Source: Sphingobium cupriresistens
Lineage (GTDB): Bacteria; Pseudomonadota; Alphaproteobacteria; Sphingomonadales; Sphingomonadaceae
Direction: 5' to 3'
Assembly (NCBI RefSeq): GCF_004152865.1
Contig: NZ_SEOO01000008.1
Location: 1-64,000, forward strand
Length of the DNA stretch: 64,000 nt
The notes under the pieces were generated by a model. The model had not been told where the DNA came from, searched no databases, and saw nothing but the letters and a program-made list of their open reading frames with translations. The position numbers and the translations under genes were made by a program. Shown piece after piece: positions 27,104-35,707 of this stretch. How positions within the stretch are numbered: the stretch's first letter is position 1; the number at the start of each line of letters is the position of its first letter.

Positions 27104-28093
27104 TCAGTCGCGACGGGCGAAGTCGGACGGCGCGCGGAAGGCGAGATAGGCGAGACGTCGCACCTCCCGCCGGCCGCGGACCACGGTGTCTAGGATGAGG
27201 CCGCACATGGTCGACAAAGTGGCCAGGATCATGAGGCCGGTCACCAGGATCGCGGTCGGGAAACGCGGGACCAGGCCGGTGTGGAGATAGGTGACGATCA
27301 GCGGCGCGGCGAGGCCAAGACCCAGCGCCGCCAAGAAGGTCGCGATAATGCCGAAGAAGAGGACCGGCCGCTCGATGCGGTAGAGGGTGATGATGGTCCG
27401 CAGGATACGGAACCCGTCGCGATAGGTGCTGAGCTTGCTGACCGATCCTTCGGGACGGGCGCCGTAGGCGGTCATCACTTCGGCGACCGGCATGGCGAGT
27501 TCAAGCGCGTGGACGCTAATCTCCGTCTCGATCTCGAAACCGGCCGACAGAACCGGGAAGCTCTTGACGAAGCGGCGGGAGAAGACGCGGTAGCCAGACA
27601 GGATATCGGTGAAGCTGCGGCCGAAAAGCTGCTTCAAGAGGCTGGTGAGCGCCCAGTTGCCGAAGCGATGGCCACGACGATAGGCGGCGTCCGCCTCTTC
27701 CCGGCGGCAACCGACCACCATGTCGAGATTATCCTCCAACATGGCGGCGATCATCGCGGGGGCGGCGGCGGCCTCATAGGTCGCATCGCCATCGGCCATG
27801 ATGTAGATGTCGGCATCGACGTCGGCGAACATGCGGCGCACGACATGACCCTTGCCCTGCTGGCCGACGCGGCGCACGATCGCCCCTGCCCGGGCGGCAA
27901 GGTCGCGACTGCCGTCGCTGCTGTTATTGTCGAACACGTAGATGTCGGCGGCGGGCAAGGCTTGGCGAAAATCCTCCACCGTCTGTACGATCGCGCCGGC
28001 TTCGTTGTAGCAGGGCAGGATGACCGCGACGCGCGGAGTCACCATGGCCGTTTCGCTATTCACGGCGAGATTCACTGGCGGATATTCCTTCAT
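27104..28093 (-). CDS. Family 2 glycosyltransferase, DPM/GtrB-like
   Basis: A 329-residue membrane glycosyltransferase. The GT-A domain begins VAVILPCYNEAGAIVQTV, with nucleotide/metal sites DNNSSDGS and ADGDATY. SGYRVFSRRFV follows, and two C-terminal membrane helices (about 245-270 and 280-305) anchor it. This resembles dolichyl/undecaprenyl-phosphate sugar transferases. It sits between tig and clpP in the same direction, not near other glycan genes, so the acceptor is unknown. GTG/ATG alternatives near 28045 exist. Confidence 0.85.
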   Translation of the reverse strand: MKEYPPVNLAVNSETAMVTPRVAVILPCYNEAGAIVQTVEDFRQALPAADIYVFDNNSSDGSRDLAARAGAIVRRVGQQGKGHVVRRMFADVDADIYIMADGDATYEAAAAPAMIAAMLEDNLDMVVGCRREEADAAYRRGHRFGNWALTSLLKQLFGRSFTDILSGYRVFSRRFVKSFPVLSAGFEIETEISVHALELAMPVAEVMTAYGARPEGSVSKLSTYRDGFRILRTIITLYRIERPVLFFGIIATFLAALGLGLAAPLIVTYLHTGLVPRFPTAILVTGLMILATLSTMCGLILDTVVRGRREVRRLAYLAFRAPSDFARRD

Positions 28094-28185
28094 CGTCGCG
28101 ACTTGCCCCGTTCCACGCTGGCTGCCCTATGCCGCCTGCATCGAACATCATCCTTAATATTTCGTCTGCCATGCCGGCCCCGAAA

Positions 28186-28222
28186 TGAAAAGCGCCCGCG
28201 CTTCACAAGGAAGGCGGGCGCT
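28186..28222 (-). terminator. Terminator after tig
   Basis: AGCGCCCGC/GCGGGCGCT stem (28191-28199 with 28214-28222). Read leftward it is followed by TTTTCATTT. Confidence 0.8.
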
Positions 28223-28243
28223 CATTCCATAGGGTCGAACGGC

Positions 28244-29839
28244 TTACTCGGCCTTGGCGGCGGCCTTCTTGGGAGCAGCCTTCTTCTTGGGCTTCTCTTC
28301 AGCGGTTGCGTCTTCGGCTACGGCTTCGTCCTTCTTGGCGGCGGCCTTCTTGGGTGCGGCTTTTTTGGGCGCTTCCTCGGCTGCCGGCGCTTCGTCGGCG
28401 GCCGGAGCGTCGGCTTCAGCCTCACCCTTCTTCGCAGCCTTCTTGGCCTTGGGCTTCTCGTCATGGTCGTGACCACAGTTCGGACCATGAACATGGGGCT
28501 TGATGTCGCCGTCTTCGGCTTCGATAGCCGCTTCCAGCTCTTCCTTGGTCACGGCGCGATCGGTGACTTCCGCCTTTTCGAACAGGAAGTCGACGACCTT
28601 GTCCTCATAGAGAGGCGCGCGCAGCTGGGCCGCGGCCATCGGGTCCTGACGCACATATTGCACGAAGCGCTCGCGGTCCTGCGGGCCGTATTGCTGCGCG
28701 GCCTGCATGATCAGGCGGTTCATTTCCTGGTCGTTGACGATCACGCCATTGGCCTGGCCGATTTCCGAGAGGAGCAGGCCCAGGCGGACGCGACGCACGG
28801 CGATCGCGCGATAATCTTCCTTCTCGGCTTCCATTTCGGCGATCGCGGCGGCCGGATCTTCCTCATGGGTCGCTTCATGCTGAAGCTGCTGCCAGATCTG
28901 CTCGAACTCGGCTTCCACCATGCTGGGCGGCACGTCGAAATCATGAGCAGCAGCGAGCTGGTCGAGCAGCTTGCGCTTCATATGGGTGCGGGTCAGGCCG
29001 TTATGTTCCTGTTCGATCTGCCCCTTGAGCAGTTCCTTGAGCTTGTCGAGGCCTTCCAGGCCCAGCGACTTGGCGAACTCGTCGTCCAGCTTGGGCTTGT
29101 CGCCGTTCAGGATCGACTGGACCGTGATGTCGAAGGTCGCGGCCTTGCCAGCCAGATGCTCTGCGCCATAATCTTCCGGGAAGGTGACCTCGATGGTCTT
29201 TTCCTCGCCCTTCTTGACGCCGGTCAACTGCTCTTCGAAGCCGGGAATGAACTGGCCCGCGCCGATCTTGAGATTGACGCCCTCGGCGGAACCGCCTTCG
29301 AAAGGTTCGCCATCGACCTTGCCGACGAAATCGATCTTGAGCGTATCGCCGTCCTTCGCCTTGTGGCTGGCGGCATGTTCTTCGAGCGCGCCCTGCTGGG
29401 TGGCTATGCGGCCGGCAGCCTCATCGACCTGCGCGTCGGCGACTTCGACGGTCAGACGCTCCAGCTTCAAGCCCTCGATGCTGGGCGCTGCGATGTCGGG
29501 CAGCACTTCCAGCGCGACCTTGATTTCGGCATCCTTGCCGAATTCGAATCCTTCGTCGAGTTCGACCGACGGCTGCATGGCAGGACGCAGCTTCTGATCG
29601 GCGATCAGCTTCTGGATGCTTTCCTGGATCGAATTGTTGAGGGCGTCACGCTGCAGCGATTCACCATGCATCTTCTTGACGAGGTTCGCGGGCACCTTGC
29701 CGGCGCGGAAGCCGGGCATCCGCACCTGCGGTGCGATCGCCTTCACTTCCTTGTCGACACGGGCGTCGATATCCTTCGACGTGATGGTTACGGTGTAGGC
29801 GCGCTTAAGGCCCTCGTTCAACGTCTCGACAGTCTGCAT
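28244..29839 (-). CDS. tig: Trigger factor, ribosome-bound chaperone
   Basis: A 531-residue chaperone and peptidyl-prolyl isomerase. The N-terminal ribosome-binding domain carries the signature MPGFRAGKVP (about 43-52). The FKBP-like PPIase domain is around 155-245 and the helical chaperone arms follow to about 440. The last 80 residues are unusual: a His/Cys cluster HVHGPNCGHDHDE, then a long Lys/Ala/Glu-rich tail with repeated AAPKKAAAK units. ATG 29839 has GAGAAGAG upstream. Confidence 0.95.
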   Translation of the reverse strand: MQTVETLNEGLKRAYTVTITSKDIDARVDKEVKAIAPQVRMPGFRAGKVPANLVKKMHGESLQRDALNNSIQESIQKLIADQKLRPAMQPSVELDEGFEFGKDAEIKVALEVLPDIAAPSIEGLKLERLTVEVADAQVDEAAGRIATQQGALEEHAASHKAKDGDTLKIDFVGKVDGEPFEGGSAEGVNLKIGAGQFIPGFEEQLTGVKKGEEKTIEVTFPEDYGAEHLAGKAATFDITVQSILNGDKPKLDDEFAKSLGLEGLDKLKELLKGQIEQEHNGLTRTHMKRKLLDQLAAAHDFDVPPSMVEAEFEQIWQQLQHEATHEEDPAAAIAEMEAEKEDYRAIAVRRVRLGLLLSEIGQANGVIVNDQEMNRLIMQAAQQYGPQDRERFVQYVRQDPMAAAQLRAPLYEDKVVDFLFEKAEVTDRAVTKEELEAAIEAEDGDIKPHVHGPNCGHDHDEKPKAKKAAKKGEAEADAPAADEAPAAEEAPKKAAPKKAAAKKDEAVAEDATAEEKPKKKAAPKKAAAKAE

Positions 29840-29898
29840 CTCTTCTCTCAAACGCTTTCTTCAGCTGAATTTCGGTGGCGCTGCCACGGTCGGCATCC

Positions 29899-29983
29899 TG
29901 GTGCGGGCGAAGGGACTCGAACCCCCACATCTTGCGATACCAGAACCTAAATCTGGCGCGTCTACCAGTTTCGCCACGCCCGC
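29899..29983 (-). tRNA. tRNA-Leu(TAG)
   Basis: An 85-nt class II tRNA. Acceptor GCGGGCG/CGCCCGC. The anticodon stem CCAGA/TCTGG encloses TTTAGGT, giving TAG. A variable arm (ATCGCAAGAT) is present, with T-arm GGGGG-TTCGAGT-CCCTT (one wobble) and encoded CCA. It lies just upstream of tig. Confidence 0.95.
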
Positions 29984-30105
29984 ATCGGTCGCCGGTCGGC
30001 GCGGCATAGAGAAAAGCGTGAGAAGAGGCAAGGGATAGTGGAGCGCCTCTGCGGAACCGCTTATGCTGCCCGAACGTAGGGCTCATGCGTTACACAGGAG
30101 AGACA

Positions 30106-30306
30106 ATGATGGCCACCCGCCCCGATACCGGACCCGATGGGGTTCCGCCGCCCGACACAATCCAGCCGCAGTCGCCCGACGAGATGCCCCCGCCCCATGC
30201 GCCCGATGAAACGCCGATGACCGAGCCTGACGAAATCACGCCGGTCGGCCCCGATTATGACCAACCTGACAGCGCGCCGATGGAATTGCCCCCGCCGCCC
30301 GACTGA
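30106..30306 (+). CDS. Small proline-rich acidic hypothetical protein
   Basis: A 66-residue protein of low complexity, dominated by Pro, Asp and Glu (PPPDTIQPQSPDEMPPP, then DETPMTEPDEITP). It has no signal peptide or hydrophobic segment and is probably disordered. GGAG lies 9 bp before the ATG. Function unknown. Confidence 0.55.
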   Translation: MMATRPDTGPDGVPPPDTIQPQSPDEMPPPHAPDETPMTEPDEITPVGPDYDQPDSAPMELPPPPD

Positions 30307-30518
30307 GCGGTCACCGCATCGCAAGCAAAAGATTGCGCGATATACGTGTGCGCTCACGGCAACATATCCACAATTAAATTGCCATGGCGGGAACTTTTTT
30401 GGTCGATCGTCTTGATTATGACGTTCCTGCGTCTGGACAGCTCCCTGCATCCATGATTGAAATATGACATAGAAAAGAAAAGCGGAGAGGCCCGGCTGAA
30501 AAAAAACAGGGGGTCGTC

Positions 30519-31124
30519 GTGCAACGGGTTCGCGCTAAACTGGAATGGTTCAAGACCGTCATCCTCCCGCAGGAAGCCGCTTTGCGTGGACGCCTGCGCC
30601 GGATATTGCCATCCACCCATGAGCTGGAGGATATGGTCGCAGAGGTGATGACCCGCGCCTATGCTACGGAAAATTGGGAAAATGTGACGACGGGCCGCGC
30701 CTATCTGTTCACCATCGCCCGCAACCTCGTCATCGACACCGCCCGCCGCAACAAGGTGGTCAGCTTCGAAACCATCGCCGACCTGGAATTGCTGGGCGGC
30801 GAGAATAATATCGAGGCGCAACTTCACGCCCGCGAAGCGCTGCGCCAAGTCGAGGCCATTGTCGAGTCGTTGCCTGCCCAATGCCGCCGCGTATTCATTC
30901 TTCGCCGCATTCACGAAAAATCGATGCTGGAAATAGCGGACGAGATGTCTCTGTCCGTTTCTACTGTTGAAAAACATCTGGCCAAAGCCATCGCGATAGT
31001 TATGCGGGCCTGGGCGGAACGTGAGGAAACGGACTTCGAGCGTGCAGGCGTCGGAACCAGGTTCGAGCAACGGCGGCAGGGACGCGATGGAGGCGCAAGC
31101 CGCGCGCCTGCTGGCCAAGCTTAA
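30519..31124 (+). CDS. FecI-like ECF sigma factor
   Basis: A 201-residue extracytoplasmic-function sigma factor starting with GTG. Region 2 is around 35-90 (LEDMVAEVMTRAY; GRAYLFTIARNLVIDTARR) and region 4 around 120-165 (LPAQCRRVFILRRIHEKS, then SVSTVEKHLAKA). The pattern is that of FecI-type factors, which turn on TonB-receptor or polymer-uptake genes on an outer-membrane signal. It overlaps its fecR-like partner downstream. No receptor gene is adjacent. Confidence 0.88.
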   Translation: MQRVRAKLEWFKTVILPQEAALRGRLRRILPSTHELEDMVAEVMTRAYATENWENVTTGRAYLFTIARNLVIDTARRNKVVSFETIADLELLGGENNIEAQLHAREALRQVEAIVESLPAQCRRVFILRRIHEKSMLEIADEMSLSVSTVEKHLAKAIAIVMRAWAEREETDFERAGVGTRFEQRRQGRDGGASRAPAGQA

Positions 31125-32070
31125 CAACGCCCCCACATCGGAGGACGAAGCGGAGATTTGCGCCTGGATCGAAAGCGATCCGCGCCATGCCGTAGCCTTT
31201 GCCCGCGCCGAAGCCGCGTGGGAGGCTGCCGAGCGGTTGAAGAGCGCCGCCGCCGACATCAGCCTGCCGCCGCTCGCCGAAATTGTCAGCGAAGAGCAGC
31301 AGCGTCGCCTGTCGCGCAACATCATGATCGCCGCCGCCGTCGCAGTCCTCTTTTTCCTGGTCGCCGCGATAGTCACAGTCCGTACTTTCAGCGGCATCGA
31401 CCGCTATCAGACCGGTATAGGCGAATATCGCGACATCGCGCTGGACGACGGGTCCACTCTTCATCTGAACAGCGACAGCGAAGCGGAGGTCCGCTTCACA
31501 TCGAATGGCCGCAAAGTGCGCATCATCAAGGGCGAAGCGTCCTTCGACATTGCCCATGACCGCAAGCGCCCGTTCGATGTCGAAGCCCGGTCCGCGCTGA
31601 TCCGTGCGGTCGGCACCGCCTTCAACGTGCGGATGCGCCCGTCCCTTGTCGAACTGACGGTGACGCAGGGCATAGTGACCGTCCATTCGGGCGGCGGCGC
31701 GGCGCAGAAGGTCGCGGCCGGCAGCGGCGCGGTGATCCAGCCGCGCACCGTCGCGCTGACCCGGCTAGGCCCCAAGCTGATCGACCAGCGCACCGCCTGG
31801 CGCGAACAGATGGTCGAACTGGACGGCGAAACGATCGAGCAGGCGGCGGGCGAGTTCAACCGCTATCGCGCCGCGCCGATCCTGATCGGCGATACCCGCG
31901 TGTCGTCGCTGCGCATCGGCGGCCGGTTCCGCACCAGCGACAGCCGGGAGTTTCTCTCGGCGCTGCAACTGAGCCTGCCGATCCGTGCGGTGCATGGCGA
32001 GGACGGATCGGTGATGCTGCTCTATCGCGACGAAGACCCGGCGCCAGCGGACAATAGCGCGGCGCTGTAG
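31087..32070 (+). CDS. FecR-like anti-sigma regulator
   Basis: A 327-residue inner-membrane protein. The cytoplasmic N-terminal DUF4880-type helical segment (WIESDPRHAVAFARAEAAWEA) is followed by one membrane span (about 80-100) and a periplasmic FecR domain (LDDGSTLHLNSDSEAEVRF, then GEASFDIAHD). The C-terminal STN-like part could contact a receptor. ATG 31087 is taken; the reading could start at GTG 31021. It overlaps the sigma gene, so the two are coupled. Its receptor is not in the neighbourhood. Confidence 0.85.
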   Translation: MEAQAARLLAKLNNAPTSEDEAEICAWIESDPRHAVAFARAEAAWEAAERLKSAAADISLPPLAEIVSEEQQRRLSRNIMIAAAVAVLFFLVAAIVTVRTFSGIDRYQTGIGEYRDIALDDGSTLHLNSDSEAEVRFTSNGRKVRIIKGEASFDIAHDRKRPFDVEARSALIRAVGTAFNVRMRPSLVELTVTQGIVTVHSGGGAAQKVAAGSGAVIQPRTVALTRLGPKLIDQRTAWREQMVELDGETIEQAAGEFNRYRAAPILIGDTRVSSLRIGGRFRTSDSREFLSALQLSLPIRAVHGEDGSVMLLYRDEDPAPADNSAAL

Positions 32071-32073
32071 GCC

Positions 32074-33816
32074 TTACATCGCGTTGTCGGCGGCGTTCAG
32101 GGCGTCTTCGAATGTATCGGGGAGCGGCGGCTGGACCGGACGGTCGCAGCCTTCTTCCTTCATATGGGCGCGCAGCGCGTCCATCCGGCCGAGGTTCCAG
32201 CGCGCCAGCGGCACGCCCAAGGGCCGAAATTCGGCGCGGTCGAACAGTTGGACGACATAGGCCTCGCACAGCGCATCGACCTGCTCCAGCGTAAGCATCC
32301 CCAGGTTCATCACCATCGGCTTGCCCGGCACGCCGTTGCGCCCCCGCACCAGATCCGTGACGTAAAGGCCGCCGCGCGGATCGACCAGAACGACATCGGC
32401 CTCGCTCGAATCGATCAGCCGGTGGCTGGCCGCGTAGGGTTCGACGAAGACATGGGTGCGCCACACCAGAAAACTGCTGGCGAGGCCGGTGATGACCAGA
32501 CCGATCAGCAGCGGCCGTAACGCCCCCTGCGGCCGGAAGCGCGCCCAACCAAGGCCCGCGAGCAGGCAGAAGGGGCCGATGAAGCCATGGGCGTAGCGGA
32601 ATCCCCAGCCATAGCCTTGCGCCAGCGCGAGCAGGCTGCCGGCGAGGCAGCCCAGCGCCAGCGGCAGCGCGATTTCCTGCCCGCGGATCATCGTGCGCCA
32701 GCGCATGGCGGCGATGCCGAGCATGGCCAGGGGGACCATCAATATGTTGTTCCAGGCGACATAGCGCGTGAGATTCACCAGTGGCTGCCAGCGATCGCCC
32801 AGCCGCTGGAACAGGCTGCCGACCTTGTCCGCGACCCCGGCGGAGGGGCGGACGTCGGCGGGGGCGCCCAAAGCGTGCATCAGGAAGCCGGGCCAGAGTT
32901 TAGCCCAGATGATGACGATCGCCGCCAATGTCAGCGCATGGAAAGCCGCGACGGTCCAGCGCCGCGCCAGCAGCATCCACAGGATGAAGGGGGCGATGAA
33001 GATGGGCGGGAAATGCCATTGGTGCAGCCCGGCGGCGATCAGAGCGACGAGGCCTGCGGCGACATGACCGACCACCCCGCCGCGCAGCACCAACGCCAGC
33101 CAGACCATGTTGAGCGCGAAATGGCCGGTCATGGCATAGGGGGTCATCGCCGTGACCCAGAGTTGGCTGGACGAGAAGCCGAGCAGCACCGTTACCCAGA
33201 CCGCATCCGGGCGATCGGGCATCAGGTGCAGCGCCACCCGCCATAGCGCGAACAGGCCCGCCATCAGAAGCGCGGGACCAGCCAGGTTGGGATCGCCCAA
33301 TTGCCAGAACAGCGCCTGGATCGCACTGTTCACCGGCAGATAGGCCGCCGTCCAATAATCCGCCGCGCCGAAAGGGGAGAAAAATTCGGGCATGATCGCC
33401 CGGCGATAGGGTTCCCACTCGACCGGGATGGGGCGCGCGAACAGTCCTTCGCGCATGTAGGCGGCGGCGAAGCGGGCGACTTCTTCGTCCCGGCTGATCG
33501 CGTAATCCTGAAACAGCGCATAATGGCCGGCCCACGCCGCCATGCCGAGCAGGACGATCAGCGGCACGACGATCCGGGCGGTGGGCCGGGGAAGCGCGAT
33601 CCCCTTCCCCTCCGCCCAAGGCGCGGCCAGCGCCAGCAGCAGCAGAGATCCGAGCAGCGCGGGGAAATCCTGATCCAGCAGCAGGATCACCGCCAGGCTG
33701 ACCCCCTGCCGATAGGTGACGTGCCACAGGAAGGTCGCGCCCAGCCACAGCGCCAGCCCGATCGCGCCCGCCAGAAACAGGCGGCGCGCGCTGACGATGC
33801 GGCTCCCCTGCCCCAT
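32074..33816 (-). CDS. Polytopic membrane protein, GT-C glycosyltransferase-like
   Basis: A 580-residue protein with about 10-12 hydrophobic segments and a hydrophilic C-terminal domain (about 455-580). The first periplasmic loop contains acidic residues in FQDYAISRDEEVARF and a later EFFSPFGAADYWTAAYLP, a layout typical of polyprenyl-phosphate-sugar-using GT-C enzymes. The exact family was not recognised. It is the last gene of the leftward glycan operon, 2 bp after the FkbM gene. Confidence 0.7.
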   Translation of the reverse strand: MGQGSRIVSARRLFLAGAIGLALWLGATFLWHVTYRQGVSLAVILLLDQDFPALLGSLLLLALAAPWAEGKGIALPRPTARIVVPLIVLLGMAAWAGHYALFQDYAISRDEEVARFAAAYMREGLFARPIPVEWEPYRRAIMPEFFSPFGAADYWTAAYLPVNSAIQALFWQLGDPNLAGPALLMAGLFALWRVALHLMPDRPDAVWVTVLLGFSSSQLWVTAMTPYAMTGHFALNMVWLALVLRGGVVGHVAAGLVALIAAGLHQWHFPPIFIAPFILWMLLARRWTVAAFHALTLAAIVIIWAKLWPGFLMHALGAPADVRPSAGVADKVGSLFQRLGDRWQPLVNLTRYVAWNNILMVPLAMLGIAAMRWRTMIRGQEIALPLALGCLAGSLLALAQGYGWGFRYAHGFIGPFCLLAGLGWARFRPQGALRPLLIGLVITGLASSFLVWRTHVFVEPYAASHRLIDSSEADVVLVDPRGGLYVTDLVRGRNGVPGKPMVMNLGMLTLEQVDALCEAYVVQLFDRAEFRPLGVPLARWNLGRMDALRAHMKEEGCDRPVQPPLPDTFEDALNAADNAM

Positions 33817-33818
33817 GG

Positions 33819-34565
33819 TCAGGCCTGAACCAGGGTCCGGTTGACGAAAATGCCGTCCATTTCGACCAGTTGCGGAAAATGGCCCTTATTATTGGCGAAG
33901 AAGGCGGAAGGGACGAAACCGCGCGACTCCAGCCAGTCGATCATCGCGCGATAGCCGACGCCGCCTTCATAAATGGGTCGGACGCCCAGTTCGGTCTGGA
34001 TGCCCAGCATGGTGGTCAGGACATCGCCCGCGCCTTCGCAGACGGAGAGGTCATGGCCCTGCGTATCCATTTTCAGGAAGGGACGCGCAAAGCCATGCTG
34101 CGCGGCCAGTTCGGGCAGCAGCGTATCGAGGCGACGGCATCGCATCTCCACCGTCTTCGTCACCTTGTTGCGGTCGGCGAAGATCGCGTCCTGCGCGTCC
34201 GAGGGTTTTTTGAGCGAGCTGAACTGGTCTGCGGCCATGATGTTGAAACTGGCCGTCCCGTCGAAGTCCGACAGGGCCATGTTGAAAACATGCCAGTTGC
34301 GATCGGATGCCGCCTGCTTATGCAGATCGGCGAAAACGTCCGGGTTGGGTTCGAAGGAAAGGATCAGCCCCTGATAGCCGGCGTCCTTGCGCGCCGTCGT
34401 CGCATATTGGCCGCGATTGGCGCCGACGTCGAAGAGGCAATCGACGGCGAAAGCCGACAGGAAGCGCTTCAAGGCCTGGATTTCGGGATATTGATGGACG
34501 CGCCCGGCTACGGCCAGGCGCAGGGCCAGGGCGCGATCGCTCAATTCACGCAGATAGCGGTTCAT
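33819..34565 (-). CDS. FkbM family methyltransferase
   Basis: A 248-residue SAM-dependent O-methyltransferase. The SAM site is CLFDVGANRGQYATTAR, with LSFEPNPDVF and FLKMDTQGHDLSV following, the standard FkbM pattern. Such enzymes methylate sugars on surface glycans. Its ATG overlaps the stop of the GT4 gene (ATGA). The longer reading to 35036 is only an open frame inside that neighbour. Confidence 0.9.
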   Translation of the reverse strand: MNRYLRELSDRALALRLAVAGRVHQYPEIQALKRFLSAFAVDCLFDVGANRGQYATTARKDAGYQGLILSFEPNPDVFADLHKQAASDRNWHVFNMALSDFDGTASFNIMAADQFSSLKKPSDAQDAIFADRNKVTKTVEMRCRRLDTLLPELAAQHGFARPFLKMDTQGHDLSVCEGAGDVLTTMLGIQTELGVRPIYEGGVGYRAMIDWLESRGFVPSAFFANNKGHFPQLVEMDGIFVNRTLVQA

Positions 34566-35707
34566 GCGCGCGCGGCCAACACGGTGCGATAGATGCCGAT
34601 CGTCGCCACGGCCATATCCTTCCAGCTTCCCATTGCATTCCCGTAATCGCGCGCGCGTGCGCCATGGCCTTGCCTGATGGCCGCGCTTTCGATCAGCGGC
34701 AAGAGGGCTTGGGCCAATGCAGGCGCATTTCCCGCGCGGGCGCGGACGGCGACATCGTCGGGCAACTGGCCGAACATGCCCGCGTCCGACGTCACCATCG
34801 CCTTGCCATGGTGGAGCGCGGAGAGGAAAGCGCCGCTCGAATCGATATGGCGATAGGGCAAGGCGATCATGTCGGCGCGGACCATGTGGGCGTCGAGCCG
34901 GGATTCGGTGAGGAAGCCGAAATCGGTGACGAGGCGGTCGGCGAACCCGGCCTGGGTTACGGCGTCCAGGAAAGGGGCGACGTCCATGAAGGGCTTGCCC
35001 GCCAGCACCAATTCGAACACATGCGCGGCGCGCCAAAGCTGGAGGCAGGCGTCGATCAGGATATCGACCCCTTTGTATGGGCGGATCGTGCCGAAGAAGA
35101 GCAGGCGCGGGACCGTGGGCGCGGAGATGGCGGCGAGATCAGCCGGGGTTGCGGGGGCAAGGCGCATCGGCGGGTGCGGGGTCACATGGATGCGGGCGGG
35201 GTCGATGCCCTGCCCTAACAGCGCGGCGCGGGTCGTGTCGCCATGGACGATCAGAGCATCGAACAGGTCGAGCAGCGCGCGGTAGCCGCGCCCCTGCAGG
35301 CCGGCATCGGCATGGTAGGCGTCGGCATTGTGCACGGTGTGAACCAGTGCGGTGCGGCCCTTCAGCCGTTTGAGCATCAAGGCGTCGGCGGGAGCGAGCG
35401 GGAGCCACTGGGCGTGGACGACGGGGGCGTTGGTGAGCGCGCTCATGTCGCCCAGTGCGCAAGCAAGGCCATATTCCACCGCCTTGGCGACGCGGAAGGC
35501 GCGGCCTTCGCCCAGCCGCGCGCGCAGGGCTTCGCTGCGGGGAAAGAAATGCGGCTTGTACAGATAGCCCTGCGGCATGATCGCGTCGGTGGGACGCATC
35601 GGGCGGCCGAGCAGGGTGACGTCGGCACCCTCGCCCGCCAGTGCGGCGCACAGGCTGTCGTCATAGCGCCCGGTGAAGAGCGAGGGATCGAGCATCGCGA
35701 CCTTCAT
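34562..35707 (-). CDS. GT4 family glycosyltransferase
   Basis: A 381-residue GT-B enzyme. The N-terminal Rossmann half has a variable acceptor site. The C-terminal half has LLFFGTIRPYKGVDILIDA and the sugar-nucleotide segment ALPYRHIDSSGAFLSALHHGKAMV (EX7E region partly altered). The donor is unknown. It overlaps its neighbours on both sides by 4 bp. Confidence 0.88.
   Translation of the reverse strand: MKVAMLDPSLFTGRYDDSLCAALAGEGADVTLLGRPMRPTDAIMPQGYLYKPHFFPRSEALRARLGEGRAFRVAKAVEYGLACALGDMSALTNAPVVHAQWLPLAPADALMLKRLKGRTALVHTVHNADAYHADAGLQGRGYRALLDLFDALIVHGDTTRAALLGQGIDPARIHVTPHPPMRLAPATPADLAAISAPTVPRLLFFGTIRPYKGVDILIDACLQLWRAAHVFELVLAGKPFMDVAPFLDAVTQAGFADRLVTDFGFLTESRLDAHMVRADMIALPYRHIDSSGAFLSALHHGKAMVTSDAGMFGQLPDDVAVRARAGNAPALAQALLPLIESAAIRQGHGARARDYGNAMGSWKDMAVATIGIYRTVLAARA

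Noticed and set aside
27281..29950. 889-codon open frame opposite GT2 and tig
   Set aside because: Spans two genes and a terminator on the other strand, and its Gly/Leu-rich run is the reverse of the trigger-factor tail.
29899..30000. Second integration site at tRNA-Leu
   Set aside because: No integrase or element genes next to it; tig follows normally.
30390..30425. GGAAC...CGTT as a general-stress (EcfG) promoter before the FecI gene
   Set aside because: Spacing is about 27 bp rather than the required 16-17 bp.
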